Positions 1 through 7,316 of a DNA stretch of 21,075 nucleotides are shown piece by piece. Source of the DNA: JAHFOW01 sp964370795 (lineage in GTDB: Bacteria; Planctomycetota; Brocadiia; Brocadiales; Brocadiaceae). The first letter of the stretch is position 1. Each line of letters starts with the position of its first letter. Under the pieces are notes generated by a model, which saw only the letters and a program-made list of their open reading frames with translations, did not search any database and was not told the origin of the DNA. Position numbers and translations under genes: made by a program. The stretch covers positions 1-21,075 of the forward strand of contig CAYJME010000038.1 of assembly GCA_964370795.1 (NCBI GenBank), given 5' to 3'.

Positions 1-654
1 GATAAGGTAGCACAGATTGTCTCTGATGATGAGGCATCAAAGATACCGCGTTTAGCAAAGATCAAATACGAAGCCCTCAGTAACAAAGGGCTTGCGTTGG
101 TGCAACTCCAGAATTATCCGGAGGCCGTTAAGGCATTTGACAAGGCAATTACTATAAAATCAGATGACTTTAGCTTGTGGATAAATAAAGGACTTGCTCT
201 CCAGGAATTAAACGAATACCAGGAAGCGTTGGATGCCTTTAGCAAGGCAACAACATTGAGTGGTAATGTACACGAGGCCTGGAATTTTAAGGGCTACGTG
301 TTTGAAGAAATAGGGAAACAGCAGGAGGCGCTCGATGCATACAGCAAGGCAATTCAGATTAAACCCGACTTTGTTGTAGCATTAAACAATAAAGGTCTCT
401 TGCAGGATACCATGGGAAACCACCTCGAGGCAATTGAGACTTACGACAGGGCATTGGCAATAAAACCCGATTTAGATATAGCATGGTTCAATAAGGCCTG
501 CGCACAGGCATTGCTTTCAAACAAGGATGGTGCGGTGTATTCTCTAAAAAAGGCTATAGAACTGAACCCGGGCTTTAAGCGAGTGGCAAGAACAAATCCC
601 GATTTTTCGAAAATCAAAGACGACCAGGATTTTATCAATGTGGTAGGAAAGTAA
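1..654 (+). CDS. TPR-repeat protein, 3' part (5' end outside window)
   Basis: The frame is open from base 1, so this is the C-terminal part (at least 217 residues) of a longer protein; the TTG/GTG codons near 97-102 lie inside a TPR repeat and are not the true start. At least four 34-residue tetratricopeptide repeats are visible, each with the usual pattern of Gly/Ala at position 8, Tyr/Phe at 11, Ala at 20 and Pro near 32 (for example NKGLALVQLQNYPEAVKAF, then NKGLALQELNEYQEALDAF). The tail (DFSKIKDDQDFINVVGK) is the short capping segment common at the end of bacterial TPR proteins. TPR arrays are protein-protein interaction scaffolds. No signal peptide or other domain can be judged because the N-terminus is missing. 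The partner is unknown. Confidence 0.85.
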   Translation, partial: DKVAQIVSDDEASKIPRLAKIKYEALSNKGLALVQLQNYPEAVKAFDKAITIKSDDFSLWINKGLALQELNEYQEALDAFSKATTLSGNVHEAWNFKGYVFEEIGKQQEALDAYSKAIQIKPDFVVALNNKGLLQDTMGNHLEAIETYDRALAIKPDLDIAWFNKACAQALLSNKDGAVYSLKKAIELNPGFKRVARTNPDFSKIKDDQDFINVVGK

Positions 655-746
655 AGGTTGGTTGGGTTGAGGCGCGACCCCAACGGATTTTTAAATGCCT
701 ATGAACGGGTAATTATTAGGTTTCGTTCCACGCAACCCAACCTTTA
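653..746. repeat. paired REP-like palindromes (BIME/MITE-like)
   Basis: The outer arms AAAGGTTG...GGGTTG (from 653) and CAACCCAACCTTT (733-745) are inverted copies, with a 4-base insertion in the left arm. Inside, the left half forms its own hairpin (GTTGGG at 661-666 with CCCAAC at 679-684). The right half (TTTCGTTCCACGCAACCCAACC) has the look of the widespread bacterial GGTTGGGTTG...CGAAACC repeat. It starts at the TPR stop codon and ends about 20 bases before nadB. Such units are usually multicopy and RAYT-mobilised, and may act as transcription terminators. The family assignment is from memory of this common motif. Confidence 0.6.
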
Positions 747-766
747 AATCTCCATTTAATGAAAAA

Positions 767-2392
767 ATGCGTTCCATGAAAAAGCACACAGAGCCTAAAA
801 GATACCTTATTTCCATTGATAGCCATACCTTTCCCCATGTCTTTACCGACATATTAATCATTGGCAGCGGAGTAGCCGGTCTCAATGCTGCCATGCAGGC
901 TGCAAGGCATAATGCTGTGCTCATTATCACAAAAGACAAGATCGACGAAAACAATACCGCGTATGCCCAGGGAGGCATAGCCGTGGCGTTGGCAGATAAG
1001 GACTCAATATCCAGGCATGTAAAAGATACCCTGGATGCAGGTCAGGGTTTGTGTGATACAGCAACGGTGAAAACAATCGTGAGCGAAGGTCCCAAACGGG
1101 TAAAGGAGTTAATCGAATATGGCGCTGCATTTGACAAAGAAGATGACCACCTGATCTTTACCCAGGAAGGCGGCCACCACTTTCCCCGTATCATCCGCGC
1201 CAAGGGCGATTCTACCGGTAAGGAAGTAGAATTTACCCTTATCCGCAGGGTACAAGAAAATGAAAATATAAAAATCTTTGAACACACCTTTGCCATAGAT
1301 CTTATTACAAAGGATGGTGTCTGTCATGGCGTGATTGCCTGGCACGAGACGAAGGGCACCATGTTAATATGGGCAAAACAAACGATTCTGGCTACCGGCG
1401 GGTGTGGACAGATTTATCGGGAAACCACAAACCCTGAAGTAACAACCGGAGATGGCCTTGCCATGGCATACCGCGCCGGCGCCGCCCTCCAGGATATGGA
1501 ATTTGTCCAATTCCACCCCACAACACTCTATATTGCAGGCGCTGTGCGGTTTCTTATTTCAGAAACGGTACGTGGAGAAGGCGGCATATTGAGAAACAAA
1601 ACGGGTGAACGGTTTATGCCCAATTACCACCCCCAGGCTGAACTGGCGCCCAGAGATGTTGTCAGTCAGAGTATTTTAAAAGAAATGCAAAAGACGGATC
1701 ATACCCACGTCTACCTGGATGTCAGGCATATCCCTAAAGAACAATTATACAACCGTTTCCCCAAAATTAATGAGATTTGTACCTCCTTTGGAATTGATAT
1801 TGCAAAAGACCTGATCCCCGTACGCCCCAGCGCTCATTACATGATTGGCGGAATCAAGGTCAATCGTTTTTTCAAAACGACCATTAAGCAACTGTATGCC
1901 TGTGGAGAGGTGGCCTGCACGGGCATGCACGGCGCAAATCGTCTCGGCAGCAATTCCCTTCTTGAAGGACTGGTAACAGGCCATAGGGCAGGGACACACG
2001 CCTGCATGTTGATCAGAAAGACTAAACATGAATTATCTCCCTACAATATCCAGGAACCGCTGAGCTCGTCGAAAAAAAGCTGGTTGGATCTGGAAGATAT
2101 CGGGGATTCCCTGAAAAGTCTGATGTGGAGGGACGTTGGAATTGAACGTGACGAACGGCACCTGCTGGAGGCCGAAGAAATGATAGAGATGTGGTGCAGT
2201 TATGTTATGGACAAGGAATTTTCAACCCCAACAGGCTGGCAGCTCCAGAATATGCTGCTGATATCGAGACTCATTGCCGTCTCTGCGCGAAAACGAAAGG
2301 AATCGCGTGGCGCTCACCATCGCACTGACTATCCACGCCTCGATGACACCCATTGGAAGAAACATATCGTCATCAGGAAATCAAATGGTTGA
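767..2392 (+). CDS. nadB: L-aspartate oxidase (NadB)
   Basis: First enzyme of de novo NAD synthesis: oxidises L-aspartate to iminoaspartate (with O2 or, in anaerobes, fumarate as acceptor), which NadA condenses to quinolinate. The 541-residue length matches E. coli NadB (540). Near the N-terminus is the FAD dinucleotide motif IIGSGVAGLNAA (Gly33-x-Gly35-x-x-Gly38), followed by NTAYAQGGIAVAL. Catalytic-site elements of the fumarate reductase/NadB family are present: FHPTT (His250), ETVRGEGG, APRDVVSQ (Arg296), SAHYMIGG (His357) and the FAD segment GEVACTGMHGANRLGSNSLL. That last segment and the helical C-terminal end (RKRKESRGAHHRTDYP) are typical of NadB rather than SdhA/FrdA. ATG at 767 or 776 could be the start; neither has a clear ribosome-binding site. 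nadA and nadC are not adjacent. Confidence 0.95.
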   Translation: MRSMKKHTEPKRYLISIDSHTFPHVFTDILIIGSGVAGLNAAMQAARHNAVLIITKDKIDENNTAYAQGGIAVALADKDSISRHVKDTLDAGQGLCDTATVKTIVSEGPKRVKELIEYGAAFDKEDDHLIFTQEGGHHFPRIIRAKGDSTGKEVEFTLIRRVQENENIKIFEHTFAIDLITKDGVCHGVIAWHETKGTMLIWAKQTILATGGCGQIYRETTNPEVTTGDGLAMAYRAGAALQDMEFVQFHPTTLYIAGAVRFLISETVRGEGGILRNKTGERFMPNYHPQAELAPRDVVSQSILKEMQKTDHTHVYLDVRHIPKEQLYNRFPKINEICTSFGIDIAKDLIPVRPSAHYMIGGIKVNRFFKTTIKQLYACGEVACTGMHGANRLGSNSLLEGLVTGHRAGTHACMLIRKTKHELSPYNIQEPLSSSKKSWLDLEDIGDSLKSLMWRDVGIERDERHLLEAEEMIEMWCSYVMDKEFSTPTGWQLQNMLLISRLIAVSARKRKESRGAHHRTDYPRLDDTHWKKHIVIRKSNG

Positions 2393-2472
2393 TAGTACGA
2401 CGTGTCCCGGATGCATTTCGCCCAGTTTCCTTCTTTTTCTCACTTTATTTTCACGGGTTACGACATTTTCCC

Positions 2473-2501
2473 TTGACAACTTTTATTCCAGTCATTAAAT
2501 T
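2473..2501 (+). promoter_or_regulatory. putative sigma70 promoter upstream of yjbQ
   Basis: A perfect -35 hexamer TTGACA (2473-2478), a 17-base spacer and a -10-like TAAATT (2496-2501, four of six consensus bases) lie in the AT-rich spacer after nadB. It points towards yjbQ, about 165 bases downstream, with the palindromic repeat at 2579-2627 in between. This is prediction from consensus only. Confidence 0.4.
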
Positions 2502-2578
2502 AGTTTCTCTTTTATTATACTATCGGGAATATCGTTTTCGTCGAGTACCTTAAATTAGGGCTACGGCTACTTTTTTTC

Positions 2579-2627
2579 TGCCACGAAGACACCAAGTTTT
2601 TCTTTGTGCCTTAGTGGTTTTGTGGCA
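2579..2627. repeat. palindromic repeat, GCCACGAAGACAC type
   Basis: Left arm TGCCACGAAGACACCAAG (2579-2596) pairs with CTTAGTGGTTTTGTGGCA (2610-2627), 14 of 18 positions being complementary, around a 13-base T-rich loop. A very similar short palindrome (CCACGAAGACAC...GTGTCTTCGTGG) is scattered through many environmental bacterial genomes. It lies in the nadB-yjbQ spacer and could also act as a terminator hairpin for nadB. No coding frame is apparent elsewhere in this spacer. Confidence 0.55.
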
Positions 2628-2670
2628 ACTTTGAATTTCCAGAACATTTAACGAAAGAAGTCCATTTTCT

Positions 2671-3084
2671 ATGAAATTTTTTACCGAATACATGACCTTC
2701 AACACCAGAAAACGCCGTGAGTTTTTAAATATCACGAGGGATGTTGAAAATGTGCTGCAAAAGAGCGGTATTAAAGAAGGTATGATCCTCGTCTCAGCCA
2801 TGCACATAACGTCCGGTGTTTTTGTTAATGACGCAGAGCCAGGCCTCCATCGCGATATTGAAGAATGGCTTTTGAAGCTGATCCCCGAAGGGCACGATTA
2901 CTATCACCACAGGATGGGGGAGGTAAATGGAGACGCACATCTCAGAAACCTGTTGATTGGACATCAGACCATTGTGCCGGTAACAAGTGGAAAGCTGGAT
3001 CTCGGCCCCTGGCAGCGTATATTTTATGCCGAATTTGACGGACAGCGGGACAAAAAACTCATCATTAAGGTTATGGGTGAGTAA
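2671..3084 (+). CDS. yjbQ: YjbQ/UPF0047 family protein (secondary thiamine-phosphate synthase-like)
   Basis: A 137-residue protein, the normal length of the YjbQ family (E. coli YjbQ is 138). Family landmarks run in order: HITSGVFVNDAEPGLHRDI in the first half, the PEGHDYYHHR segment, NGDAHLRNLLIG, VPVTSGKLDLGPWQRI and EFDGQRDKKLIIKV. The conserved His, Glu, Asp and Asn residues of these blocks form the putative active site of a small trimeric alpha/beta fold. Some members show weak thiamine-phosphate synthase activity, but the physiological role of the family is unsettled. It follows a promoter candidate and is probably a single-gene unit. Ribosome-binding site is weak (GAAAGAAG about 12 bases before ATG). 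Confidence 0.9.
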   Translation: MKFFTEYMTFNTRKRREFLNITRDVENVLQKSGIKEGMILVSAMHITSGVFVNDAEPGLHRDIEEWLLKLIPEGHDYYHHRMGEVNGDAHLRNLLIGHQTIVPVTSGKLDLGPWQRIFYAEFDGQRDKKLIIKVMGE

Positions 3085-3215
3085 CGGGATTTGGCAAAAT
3101 TCACCTATGCAATAAGTTTTATATGAAAACGAATAGGTATTACCGTGGCGACAATGCAGTTTTTAAAACGAATAAAAAAATTTATACTAAAAAACGTTAA
3201 ATAAAATATGTAACC

Positions 3216-5309
3216 ATGGCAACAAATACAACATGCGCAAAATCTAACAAAAATATGAATGAAGAGGCGCCGTGTATTCTGGCCTGTCCGATACGGCAGG
3301 ATGCGCGCGATTACGTTCAACTCATTGCCAGAGGCCGTTTCAACGAGGCATTTCGACTGGTAAGAGAGAGAAATCCTCTCCCTTCGGCCTGCGGTCGTAT
3401 TTGCACCCATCCCTGCGAAACGAAGTGCCGGCGAAATAGCACGGAAGCCCCCGTTGCAATCGCATGGCTCAAACGTTTTCTGGGCGACAACTATTCTGAA
3501 GAAACAAAAAAGACAACCACCGAAAAATATCCGGAAAAAATTGCCATCATCGGCGCAGGACCAGCCGGCCTGGCAGCAGCTAATGACCTGGCCCTTTTAG
3601 GATACCCATGTACCATTTTTGAATCCAACCCCACACCCGGCGGTATGCTCCGTATGGGTGTGCCAACCTACCGCTTGCCCCGCATGGCAATTGACAAAGA
3701 CGTGGAATACATTAAAAAGCTGGGGGTGAAAATTGAATACCATACAACATTAGGCGTAGATATTACCTTTGATAGCTTAAAAAAGGACGGGTATTCGGTT
3801 ATCTTTATTGGCGTGGGACTGCTCGAAAGCCGTTCCTTAAATATCGAGGGAGTAAACCTTGACGGCGTGCTGAAGGGCGTTACCTTTTTAAATGAGGTAA
3901 ATACAACAGGACGCGCAAAGATCGGCAAAAATGTGCTGGTCATTGGAGGAGGCGCAGTTGCCATGGACTGTGCACGCACTGCCTTACGTTTGAATCCTGA
4001 CAAAGTCTCCGTTGCCTGCCTTGAATCACGCAAGGAAATGCCGACGACCGACTTCGAGATCGAGGAGGCCGTTCACGAGGGCGTGATATTACACAACTCC
4101 GTGGGGCCGAAACGCATCCTCGGAAAGGACGGCAGGGTGTATGGCCTGGAGACCCTTAAGGTAAAATATGTCTTTGATGAGCAAAAACGCTTTAATCCTG
4201 CATTCCATGAAGGTTCTGAGTCAGTTATAGAGGCAGACACTATCATTTTGGCAATAGGCCAGATGTCGAATCTTTCCTTCTTAAAAGGACAGGAAGGCAT
4301 TCAGGTAACCCGGGGTGGCACGATTATCGTGAATCCGAATACCCTGAGCACCTCTGTCCATGGCATATATGCAGGCGGCGATGTTGTGTTGGGACGCGGA
4401 ACCATGACAGAAGGTATGGCGCAGGGTAAAAAAGCTGCGATTGCCATCCATAACGCCCTGAGAAATGCATCGCTCAAAGATGTGAAATGGGCTGAAAAAC
4501 CCGCAGTGCCCGATCTTGTCCCGGCAAGAATCCCCCTCATCAGGAAAGAGCAAAAGCAGGAAATGCCTGCCATGTCTTTAGATAAAAGGTTGGGCAACTT
4601 TGACGAGGTCGAATTTGGATTTTTACACAATGCAGCCGTGAGGGAGGCGCAACGGTGCATGAACTGCGGCGCGGGCGCAATCGTGGACGATAATTTATGT
4701 GTGGGATGCATTACCTGTGTGAGGATCTGTCCCTTTGAAGTGCCGAAAATTAAAAGGGGGGATACGACGGCTTATATTGATGGAGACTGCCAGTCCTGCG
4801 GTTTGTGTATTGTGGAATGTCCTGCCAAAGCCATTAGCTTTAAAACGCCCTATGAAGACCGTGGCAAGGATACCCTTGAAACCATTTTTCAGGATAAATT
4901 TATTCAAGGTGTAAAACCGCTCATTATCCATTTTTATTGTCAATATGGTGAGTATTGTAATGAAGATACAACCACTACAGCAGGCGATCTACTCCTTAAG
5001 AATGTCAAACGGGTAGGTGTATTAGGAGTTGGGAAGGTCGATCCTTCATTATATCTGAGGGCCTTTGAGTTAGGAGCTCATGGGGTATTGGTAACGGTAT
5101 GCAAGGACGATACCTGTCACTTCTGTAAAGAGCGTGAATGGATTGAGAGACGTGCAAAATATACAACCCAGATTCTCGCCGGGTTGGGGATGGACACCAG
5201 ACGATTTAAAACTCATTTTGTGTCCTCACAAGATGATAAAGAAATTGTTGAAATTTCCTTTAATATGATCGAAGAACTGAGAAATCTCACAGAGGCTCAA
5301 ATGAGGTAA
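3216..5309 (+). CDS. GltD-like FAD/NAD(P)H oxidoreductase fused to two [4Fe-4S] clusters and a FlpD/MvhD domain
   Basis: A 697-residue electron-transfer flavoprotein. Residues 1-100 carry the N-terminal Fe-S domain of glutamate synthase small subunits (Cys20, Cys24, Cys59, Cys63, Cys67, Cys71). Residues ~105-450 form the two-dinucleotide-fold reductase with the FAD motif GAGPAGLAAA (Gly113-Gly118), the NAD(P)H motif IGGGAVAMDCA (from Gly244) and the closing YAGGDVVLGRGTMTEGMAQG. Residues ~480-540 hold ferredoxin-type motifs CVGCITCVRICP and CQSCGLCIVECP. Residues ~565-697 match the hydrogenase/heterodisulfide reductase delta subunit (FlpD/MvhD). The gene is followed after 5 bases by metV and then metF, so it most likely feeds electrons to methylene-tetrahydrofolate reductase. 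It differs from HdrA in having a GltD-type core. Two cysteines usual in MvhD/FlpD appear replaced (Gly604 is one). The start at 3216 has no clear ribosome-binding site; ATG at 3255 is possible but would cut close to Cys20. Confidence 0.88.
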   Translation: MATNTTCAKSNKNMNEEAPCILACPIRQDARDYVQLIARGRFNEAFRLVRERNPLPSACGRICTHPCETKCRRNSTEAPVAIAWLKRFLGDNYSEETKKTTTEKYPEKIAIIGAGPAGLAAANDLALLGYPCTIFESNPTPGGMLRMGVPTYRLPRMAIDKDVEYIKKLGVKIEYHTTLGVDITFDSLKKDGYSVIFIGVGLLESRSLNIEGVNLDGVLKGVTFLNEVNTTGRAKIGKNVLVIGGGAVAMDCARTALRLNPDKVSVACLESRKEMPTTDFEIEEAVHEGVILHNSVGPKRILGKDGRVYGLETLKVKYVFDEQKRFNPAFHEGSESVIEADTIILAIGQMSNLSFLKGQEGIQVTRGGTIIVNPNTLSTSVHGIYAGGDVVLGRGTMTEGMAQGKKAAIAIHNALRNASLKDVKWAEKPAVPDLVPARIPLIRKEQKQEMPAMSLDKRLGNFDEVEFGFLHNAAVREAQRCMNCGAGAIVDDNLCVGCITCVRICPFEVPKIKRGDTTAYIDGDCQSCGLCIVECPAKAISFKTPYEDRGKDTLETIFQDKFIQGVKPLIIHFYCQYGEYCNEDTTTTAGDLLLKNVKRVGVLGVGKVDPSLYLRAFELGAHGVLVTVCKDDTCHFCKEREWIERRAKYTTQILAGLGMDTRRFKTHFVSSQDDKEIVEISFNMIEELRNLTEAQMR

Positions 5310-5314
5310 ATTAA

Positions 5315-5989
5315 ATGATTGTAGCGTCATCAAAACAATTTCAGGAAATCAAGCAGATGCTCTCTGGCTTCAAAAAGGTCTGCGTGCTGGGATGTGGTTC
5401 CTGTGTAACAATATGTCATACGGGCGGTGAGAAACAGGTCACAGAACTTGCTATGCAACTCCGCCTCGCCGCAAAATTGGAAGGCAGGGAACTCGAGGTC
5501 ATTGAAAACTCAACACTCCGTCAGTGCGAGTGGGAATTTATCGATGACATAAAAGAAGTCATTAAGGATTGTGACGCCGTGCTTTCCATTGCCTGTGGTG
5601 TTGGCGTACAGTACATGGCTGAAAAATTTCCTAAAATAAGGATATTTCCTGGTGTAAATACCACCTTTATGGGTGGCCCTATCGAACAGGGTATTTTCTG
5701 GGAACGATGTGCCGGTTGCGGCAATTGTATTCTGGGAACAACGGGAGGTCTGTGCCCGGTAAGCCGGTGTGCAAAAAGCCTCCTTAATGGGCCTTGCGGT
5801 GGTTCTCAAAACGGTAACTGTGAAGTCTCAAAGGAAACACCTTGTGTGTGGAATCAAATCTATGACCAGTTGGATACCCAGCAACTCCTGGCAACAATGG
5901 AAAGGATTGTGCCGCCCAAAGACTGGACAACGGGCATGGAAAACCATCCGCGAAGGATGGTGCTTGAACATCTGGTAATGAAAAAATAA
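5315..5989 (+). CDS. metV: MetV-like methylene-THF reductase zinc/Fe-S subunit
   Basis: A 224-residue cysteine-rich protein of the methylene-tetrahydrofolate reductase C-terminal (MetV) family, the partner of MetF in acetogens. The N-terminal block VCVLGCGSCVTICHTGG supplies Cys23, Cys27, Cys30 and Cys34. A Rossmann-like middle (CDAVLSIACGVGVQYMAEKFP) is followed by a second cysteine cluster starting near residue 132 (CAGCGNCILG, GLCPVSRCAKSLLNGPCGG, GNCEV, PCVW). In this family the clusters bind Fe-S and zinc and relay electrons to the flavin of MetF. It has a good Shine-Dalgarno (TGAGG, 8 bases before ATG) that overlaps the end of the upstream fusion gene, so the two are almost surely co-transcribed and coupled. 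metF follows after a spacer containing a dead HicB fragment. Confidence 0.88.
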   Translation: MIVASSKQFQEIKQMLSGFKKVCVLGCGSCVTICHTGGEKQVTELAMQLRLAAKLEGRELEVIENSTLRQCEWEFIDDIKEVIKDCDAVLSIACGVGVQYMAEKFPKIRIFPGVNTTFMGGPIEQGIFWERCAGCGNCILGTTGGLCPVSRCAKSLLNGPCGGSQNGNCEVSKETPCVWNQIYDQLDTQQLLATMERIVPPKDWTTGMENHPRRMVLEHLVMKK

Positions 5990-6002
5990 AGGAATAATCC
6001 CT

Positions 6003-6065
6003 ATGTTAACAGAGTATATACAGAAGGCAATGGAACATGCCCATTATGAGACAATCGGGAATTAG
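6003..6065 (+). pseudogene. HicB-family antitoxin N-terminal stub
   Basis: A 20-codon frame that starts MLTEYIQKAMEHAHYETI and stops at TAG 6063-6065. The opening (MLTEYIQ.AM.HA.YE.I) is the characteristic N-terminus of HicB/UPF0150-like antitoxins, whose full length is normally 65-140 residues. The ribosome-binding site (AAGGA, 5989-5993) is intact. Directly after the break another frame reads GISKEEWLNK then stop (to about 6090), possibly a leftover C-terminus after an internal deletion. It sits between metV and metF and no HicA toxin is nearby. It is a relic, not a functional gene. Confidence 0.5.
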
Positions 6066-6151
6066 CAAAGAAGAATGGTTGAATAAATAAGCATTTTTAA
6101 CAAAGTTCAGTAAAAAAATTCTTTTATATATAGGTTGAAAATAATTCTGAC

Positions 6152-7081
6152 ATGAAAACCGGTAGTAACTTAGAAAAAATTCTTCGTAGCGGGCAATTTG
6201 CCGTTACGGCTGAACTCGGCCCGCCACGCGGCGCCGATCGCTCAATAATAGAAAAAAAGGCCGCTCTGCTCAAAGGCTATGGAGATGCCTTTAATATTAC
6301 CGATTGTCAGACAGCCGTGGTGCGTATGTCCAGTATTGCCTCCGGTCGTGTCGTCCTCGATGGGGGGGTAGAGCCAATCATTCAGATGACCTGCCGCGAC
6401 AGAAATAGAATTGCCATTCAGAGCGACCTTTTAGGCGCCGCGGCATTAGGTTTAAAAAATGTATTGTGTCTTACCGGCGACCACCAGAAATTCGGCGACC
6501 ACCCCATGGCAAAGGGCGTCTTTGACATAGACTCTATCCAGCTCATCCAGATGGTAAAAATTCTCCGTGACGAAAAGAAATTCCAGTCCGGCCAGGAACT
6601 GAAAGCATCAGAGCCCAGGTTCTTTATCGGCGCAGCCGAAAATCCCTTTGCAGACCCCTTCAAATATCGCGCGGTGAGGCTTGCCAAAAAGGTCGTTGCC
6701 GGCGCCGATTTTATCCAGACCCAAATTATTTACAATGTCAACAAATTCAAAGAGTGGATGAAGATGGTTACCGATATGGGACTCCACGAAAAGGTATTCA
6801 TCCTGGCAGGAGTTGCCCCACTCAAGTCTGCCGGTATGGCCAAACACATGAAGTATAACGTGCCTGGTATGGATGTGCCCGATGAGGTTATGAACCGGAT
6901 GACAGCCGCCTCTGCCGCGAAGAAAGGCAAAGAAGAGGGTATCAAGATATGCCTGGAGGTTATCGAACAGGTAAGAGAAGTAAAAGGCGTTGCCGGCGTC
7001 CATATCATGGCTGTCGAATGGGAGGAGGCCGTCCCTGAAATCGTCCGACAAGCCCGTTTACATCCCCGGCCTGTTTTATAA
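6152..7081 (+). CDS. metF: 5,10-methylenetetrahydrofolate reductase (MetF)
   Basis: A 309-residue TIM-barrel flavoenzyme that reduces 5,10-methylene-THF to 5-methyl-THF, the last folate step of the methyl branch of the acetyl-CoA pathway (and the methyl donor step for methionine). Visible landmarks: TAELGPPRGAD at residues 19-29, with Glu21 at the position of the catalytic glutamate; MTCRDRN near 80; LCLTGDH with Asp110, equivalent to the folate/FAD-contacting Asp of E. coli MetF; ADFIQTQIIYN near 187-197; and VFILAGVAPL. Length matches the short, MetV-dependent MetF of acetogens and E. coli-type enzymes; no regulatory C-terminal domain is present. Genomic coupling with metV and the FlpD-fused flavoprotein supports the electron-transfer type of reductase rather than a simple NADH-dependent one. 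No strong ribosome-binding site precedes ATG 6152. Confidence 0.93.
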   Translation: MKTGSNLEKILRSGQFAVTAELGPPRGADRSIIEKKAALLKGYGDAFNITDCQTAVVRMSSIASGRVVLDGGVEPIIQMTCRDRNRIAIQSDLLGAAALGLKNVLCLTGDHQKFGDHPMAKGVFDIDSIQLIQMVKILRDEKKFQSGQELKASEPRFFIGAAENPFADPFKYRAVRLAKKVVAGADFIQTQIIYNVNKFKEWMKMVTDMGLHEKVFILAGVAPLKSAGMAKHMKYNVPGMDVPDEVMNRMTAASAAKKGKEEGIKICLEVIEQVREVKGVAGVHIMAVEWEEAVPEIVRQARLHPRPVL

Positions 7082-7109
7082 ATTTCTCGTCTACAAACAC
7101 CTGTATTAA

Positions 7110-7131
7110 AATATTTTCGCTGAATAGTTAC
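7110..7131 (+). repeat. left copy of a perfect 22-bp inverted repeat
   Basis: AATATTTTCGCTGAATAG (first 18 of 22 bases) recurs exactly, inverted, at 10554-10575. The two copies enclose the PaaK-like/ATP-grasp pair and its upstream non-coding DNA. Identity ends abruptly on both sides. It could be a terminal inverted repeat of a mobile element or two copies of a dispersed genomic repeat. Confidence 0.6.
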
Positions 7132-7202
7132 AAAAAATCTTCGATATTTTTATTGGGGTGGAATTGCTTGCTTGGCGAGAGTCTTTAACGGAGGAGAATA
7201 TT

Positions 7203-7316
7203 ATGAAGATAAGCAAGGTTTTTGTAATACCGGTATTTCTTCTGCTGTTTGTGTTGTTGTCCGTTTTTATAGTAAAGCTACACGTATATCAACATACGGC
7301 AGCGATAGACCGGTAA
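7203..7316 (+). pseudogene. short ORF with strong RBS and a membrane/signal sequence, probably a cut-off secreted protein
   Basis: ATG 7203 is preceded by an excellent Shine-Dalgarno (ACGGAGGAG, about 6 bases upstream). It encodes 37 residues beginning MKISKVFVIPVFLLLFVLLS and ending with TAA 7314-7316. The sequence is Lys-rich, then about 18 hydrophobic residues, as in a signal peptide or single membrane anchor. The last 28 bases overlap, on the opposite strand, the 3' end of the ATP-grasp gene. The good start and abrupt end suggest the 5' end of an exported-protein gene cut by the rearrangement that brought in the leftward cassette. A genuine small membrane protein remains possible. Confidence 0.4.

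Noticed and set aside
767..2392. Succinate dehydrogenase/fumarate reductase flavoprotein
   Set aside because: The 541-residue length, the MHGANRLGSNSLLEGL block, the NadB-type C-terminus and the absence of sdhB/sdhC argue for L-aspartate oxidase.
3123..3203. Short Lys-rich ORF (MKTNRYYRGDNAVFK...) before the flavoprotein gene
   Set aside because: No ribosome-binding site, biased AT-rich composition and no family; most likely chance.
3216..5309. Annotating the fusion as HdrA or as glutamate synthase small subunit
   Set aside because: The core is GltD-like but no GltB is adjacent, and the ferredoxin plus FlpD tail with metV/metF next to it indicates an electron-transfer role; HdrA-specific features are not seen.
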